64,000 bases of DNA, from contig JANSYR010000006.1 of NCBI GenBank assembly GCA_024742285.1, forward strand, positions 124,001 through 188,000. Direction: 5' to 3'. Below, one piece after another: positions 61,017-64,000 of this stretch (within the stretch, counting starts at the first letter, position 1; each line of letters opens with the position of its first letter). Made by a program: the position numbers and the translations under genes. The stretch comes from a bacterium. Lineage in GTDB: Bacteria; Myxococcota_A; UBA9160; UBA4427. A model generated the notes under the pieces. It was not told the origin of the DNA and ran no database searches. It saw only the letters and a program-made list of their open reading frames with translations.

Positions 61017-62378
61017 TCAGGACGGCGTGGGGATCCCCGAGGTCTCCGCCTCGATCTGGGCGCGCACCGAGGCGTGGCGCTCCCGCGTGATCGGGAATCC
61101 GCGCAGACAGACGGCCCCGATCCCCATCAGGATCGCCGGCACGATGCCGTAGATCGCCATCAGCCTCGCCTGGATCCCCGCGTCCACGACCTCGGCCGAC
61201 GGGTCGTAGCCGGCAGCAGCGGGGAGCGACGTGCCGAGGACGACGCCGAGCGCGAACGAGAGCTTGATCACCATGCCCCAGGCGGCGAAGAAGAGTCCGG
61301 AGCGCTGCTCGCCGCTCTCGAGCGTGTCCACGTCGATCACGTCGGCGGCGATCGAGTTCGCCAGGAACAGGATCGAGGCGAAGCTCGAGCCACGCAGCAC
61401 GACCAGCGCGATCAGGATCGAGGTGTCGCCCTCGCGCAGGAAGGTCAGCGGGACGCTCCACAGCGCGATCCAGAGCGCGGCGCCCATCAACGCGTGCGGC
61501 TTGCCGAAGCGAACCGAAACGCGAAGCCAGATCGGAACGGCGGCGAGGGTCGCGACGTTCTCGAGCAGGATCATCATCGGGAAGCGCGATTCGTCGAGCA
61601 TCACGTCCGCGAGCACGAGCCGGTGGAGCGTGCCCTGGATCGCGACCCCCGACACGAAGAAGAGCACGCAGGCGACCATGCGGACGAAGGCCGGATTCCG
61701 AGCCACGAGCGCGAGGCCCGCCAGGAGGCTCCGCTCCTCGATCCGAACGACCTCCGGCTCCTTCTCGGCTACGAGCGCGAGGCAGACGAGCGTGAGCACG
61801 GGCAGCGCGAAGACGACCGCGATCGCGATGCTGCGCAGCTGGAGTGCGTCGTCTTCGATGCCCTGGAAGGAGAGGACCACGAGCGCCGCGAGCAGCAGGA
61901 CCTGCCCCGCCGTCGAGATCGCCTCGCGCCAGCTCGCGATCCGCGAACGCTCGTCGTAGTCCGTCGACAGCTCCGCCCCCCATGCCTTGTGGGGCAGGTC
62001 GATCATGGTGAAGCCGAGATAGAGCGCCGCCGACCAGCCGAGCAGCGATGCCGCGGAGACGTCCTCCCCCGGGACGAAGATCTTCCAGAGCGAGAGCAGG
62101 AAGATCGGAAGCCCGAGCGCCATCCAGGCCTTCCTGCGACCCAACGGCAGGCGGAGCCGGTCCGACAGCGTACCGATCAGCGGATCCGTCACGACGTCGA
62201 GCAGCCGAGACGCGGCGATCGCGCCCCCGACCGCCGCGAGCGGAACCCCGAGATCGTTTGAATAGAAGGCGGGAACGAAGAGTGCCATCGGCAGCGCCGC
62301 AACGGACGTCACCAGGGACGGCGCCGAGTAGGCGACCAGGCGCGCGGCGGAGAGGCGTTCCGGCGAAGACGAACTCAT
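61017..62378 (-). CDS. MFS transporter of the GPH (glycoside/cation symporter) type
   Basis: A 453-residue 12-helix transporter. The loop DPLIGTLSDRLRLPLGRRKA between helices 2 and 3 and PHKAWGAELSTDYDERSRIA are GPH/SLC45 hallmarks. Its ATG overlaps by four bases the stop of the upstream TPR gene. Such carriers import sugars, sugar acids or steroid-like conjugates with a cation. The substrate is not readable. Confidence 0.9.
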   Translation of the reverse strand: MSSSSPERLSAARLVAYSAPSLVTSVAALPMALFVPAFYSNDLGVPLAAVGGAIAASRLLDVVTDPLIGTLSDRLRLPLGRRKAWMALGLPIFLLSLWKIFVPGEDVSAASLLGWSAALYLGFTMIDLPHKAWGAELSTDYDERSRIASWREAISTAGQVLLLAALVVLSFQGIEDDALQLRSIAIAVVFALPVLTLVCLALVAEKEPEVVRIEERSLLAGLALVARNPAFVRMVACVLFFVSGVAIQGTLHRLVLADVMLDESRFPMMILLENVATLAAVPIWLRVSVRFGKPHALMGAALWIALWSVPLTFLREGDTSILIALVVLRGSSFASILFLANSIAADVIDVDTLESGEQRSGLFFAAWGMVIKLSFALGVVLGTSLPAAAGYDPSAEVVDAGIQARLMAIYGIVPAILMGIGAVCLRGFPITRERHASVRAQIEAETSGIPTPS

Positions 62379-63259
62379 CGCTCGTTGGCCACGTCGCCAG
62401 CGAGCTCGGCCAGGCGCTCCCGCGCCTGCTCGCGGATCACGAGGTCCTCGACGAGAAAGTCTTTTCGCGGCCTGAGATCGGCGACCCGCTCGAGATCGGC
62501 GCGCGCCTCGGCCTCACGCTCCGGCGTGAGGTCGAGCCGCGTGAGTGCGAGCACGAGTCGACTCCCGGCGTGCTCCGGATCCCGGGCCACCGCGCGCTCC
62601 GCGTACGGGATCGCCTTGTCGCGGTCGACCCAGCCGGACACGAAGGGCACGCGAGGCAACGTGGCATGGAGACGGGAGAGCAGCCGAAGCGCCCCACCCC
62701 GGTCGACCGTTTCGTCGAGCGCGAGCGAACGTTCGGCGTAGTCGTGCATCCGCCGGGCTACCCCTTCGCGCACGACCGTGAGGAGGCCGACGCGACTGGC
62801 CCGCGCGCCCCAGGCGATGCTGCTCCAGAAGTAGACGCGCGCTCGATCGAAGGGCGCGCCCTCGACCTCGTCCAGCCGATCGACGCTCTCCTTCGCGACC
62901 TCGATCGCGGCTTCGGCGCTGGCCGCGCGGGCCGCCTCGCTCCGGTCGGCGAAGTCGATCGAATAGTGGAGTGCGCGCAGCAGCTTCCAGCGCGCTTCGA
63001 GGGAATCGGGCGCCGCGGCGACCGCCCGTTCGTAGTGGCCGATCGCCGCCTCGATCGCGGCGGGCTCGGCGAGCCGGCCCTGCTCGTCGAGCTGCTCGGC
63101 GCGTGCGCCCCAGGCCGCGTCGCCGCGGGCGAGCGCGGATTCGCCCGCCCCCGACGCCAGCGACGGAGCGAGAAGCAGCCCGACGACCAGCGTCAGGAGA
63201 CCCCGCGCGCCGCCGCGGTGCCTCCGCCGGGTCGCCCGTCGAAGAATGGCCTGCCTCAC
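62375..63259 (-). CDS. Exported TPR-like protein
   Basis: A 294-residue protein with GTG start at 63259 (GGGAGG eight bases upstream) and signal peptide (LLTLVVGLLLAPSLASG). The rest is helical repeats (AIGHYERAVAAAPDSLEARW, HDYAERSLALDE, AIPYAERAVARDPEHAGSRL) of TPR type. It is coupled to the transporter (ATGA overlap), which suggests that it serves the same import or envelope process. No family named. Confidence 0.82.
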   Translation of the reverse strand: MRQAILRRATRRRHRGGARGLLTLVVGLLLAPSLASGAGESALARGDAAWGARAEQLDEQGRLAEPAAIEAAIGHYERAVAAAPDSLEARWKLLRALHYSIDFADRSEAARAASAEAAIEVAKESVDRLDEVEGAPFDRARVYFWSSIAWGARASRVGLLTVVREGVARRMHDYAERSLALDETVDRGGALRLLSRLHATLPRVPFVSGWVDRDKAIPYAERAVARDPEHAGSRLVLALTRLDLTPEREAEARADLERVADLRPRKDFLVEDLVIREQARERLAELAGDVANER

Positions 63260-63544
63260 TGAATCCTCCCGATTCGGAGCGGGTGGGAGGTTTTTCGGCC
63301 CGCATCCGCGACCACAGAACCCTAGCCTCGAATGGACCGGACGCCGCGCGAATCCATGCCGCATCGTCGCGACCCGCGTGAATTCGGTCGGGCGGAGACA
63401 TCTCCCGCCCGAGCGCGGCCCTACGACGGATCCAGCAACGTGTCGCAGGGCGACCTCTTGCCCGCGCCGAACGAGGAGATAGCGTCGGAGGTGGACCCCG
63501 CGGACCGTCAATCCTTCGCGGACCGCACGAGGAGAATGCGCGCC

Positions 63545-64000
63545 ATGAACGCCGACGAAGTCATCCTGATTAGCGTCGATGACCACATCGCCGAGCCCGC
63601 CGACATGTTCGAACGGCACGTGCCCGAGAAATACAAGCAGTACGCCCCGCGCGTGGAGACCGACGATCGCGGGATCCAGCAGTGGTGGTACGGCGACCTC
63701 AAGGGTCGAAACCTCGGGCTGAACGCCGTCGCTGGCAAGCCGCCGGAGTTCTACAACGTCGACGCGAGCCGCTACGACGAGATGCGCCCGGGCTGCTTCG
63801 ACGTCCACGAGCGCGTCCGCGACATGAACGCCGGCGGACAGCTGGCGGGGCTCAACTTCCCGAACTGGACGGGCTTCGCGGGCCAGGTGTTGAACCAGGG
63901 GCCGGATCCCGAGGTCAACATGGTGATGATCCAGGCCTACAACGACTGGCACGTCGACGAGTGGTGCGCCGCCTATCCGGAGCGCTTCATTCCCTGCGGC
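63545..64000 (+). CDS. Amidohydrolase 2 family protein, 3' partial
   Basis: 152 residues are visible, running off the right edge. The start ATG at 63545 has GAGGAG upstream. MNADEVILISVDDHIAEPAD carries the DxH metal-binding motif of the amidohydrolase-2 family, and NFPNWTGFAGQVLNQGPDPE and AYNDWHVDEWCAAYPERFIP are typical of its next segments. It is a paralogue of the gene at 11506-12723. Confidence 0.93.
   Translation, partial: MNADEVILISVDDHIAEPADMFERHVPEKYKQYAPRVETDDRGIQQWWYGDLKGRNLGLNAVAGKPPEFYNVDASRYDEMRPGCFDVHERVRDMNAGGQLAGLNFPNWTGFAGQVLNQGPDPEVNMVMIQAYNDWHVDEWCAAYPERFIPCG

Noticed and set aside
1-64000. CRISPR arrays, tRNA, rRNA, insertion sequences
   Set aside because: No regularly spaced repeats with unique spacers, no tRNA-like TPsiC/anticodon structure, no transposase-like protein and no rRNA-like conserved sequence were recognised.

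Overview
The window is 64 kb of chromosome from an uncultured-type, very GC-rich Gram-negative bacterium. Four features point to a large-genome environmental member of the former Deltaproteobacteria (Myxococcota, Desulfobacterota or Binatota-like). They are outer-membrane two-partner secretion genes, lipoprotein signal peptides, several proteins with exosortase (PEP-CTERM-type) tails, and many LLM-class oxidoreductases, short-chain dehydrogenases, amidohydrolases and TauD-type dioxygenases. The taxonomic call is an inference from gene content; no rRNA, tRNA, transposase, integrase or CRISPR array was found.

Layout. Positions 1-11.0 kb (+) hold a catabolic block: a FAS1/MaoC-type dehydratase (cut by the window edge), an acyl-CoA ligase, an SDR and two LLM oxidoreductases. 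A TetR-type regulator with a recognisable promoter/operator follows, driving a P450, a TauD-type dioxygenase, a PQQ dehydrogenase fused to cytochrome c and a small lipoprotein. Positions 11.1-16.2 kb hold more scattered metabolism (VOC protein plus amidohydrolase, an atypical SDR, a third LLM protein, a cyclase-family hydrolase). Positions 16.3-20.8 kb carry a HAF-repeat PEP-CTERM protein, a beta-helix lipoprotein and small unknown genes.

Positions 20.8-35.3 kb form a cell-surface island. It contains a secreted TPR-CHAT (caspase-like) protein, a PEP-CTERM protein with a sulfatase-modifying-factor fold and thrombospondin type 3 calcium repeats, a TpsA/TpsB two-partner secretion pair and another PEP-CTERM protein. 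An ECF sigma factor, a 54-codon linker gene and a membrane anti-sigma-like protein follow, the three coupled by ATGA overlaps. Positions 35.3-42.5 kb hold an RND (MMPL-type) exporter, a cNMP-binding protein, a further CTERM protein, a membrane alkaline-phosphatase-superfamily protein and a PP2C phosphatase.

Positions 42.7-50.8 kb return to SDR/VOC/NTF2-like/quinone reductase catabolism; two of these SDR genes look leaderless. Positions 51.0-59.7 kb are rich in stress and housekeeping genes (CbpA/CbpM, universal stress protein, SelO, DoxX, DUF4920, DUF4404, peptidase S51) and include a broken CBS-domain gene. The last part has a methyltransferase, a GPH-type transporter, a TPR protein and the start of a second amidohydrolase.

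How it fits together: the metabolic genes resemble sets used to activate and degrade hydrophobic carboxylic or cyclic compounds, with F420- or flavin-dependent LLM enzymes. The central island looks like a regulated cell-envelope system. The most unusual points are the CHAT protease beside a two-partner secretion pair, paired palindromes upstream of it, the three-gene coupled sigma operon, leaderless promoters, an 11-bp-phased direct repeat, and several short tandem duplications at the 3' ends of genes.
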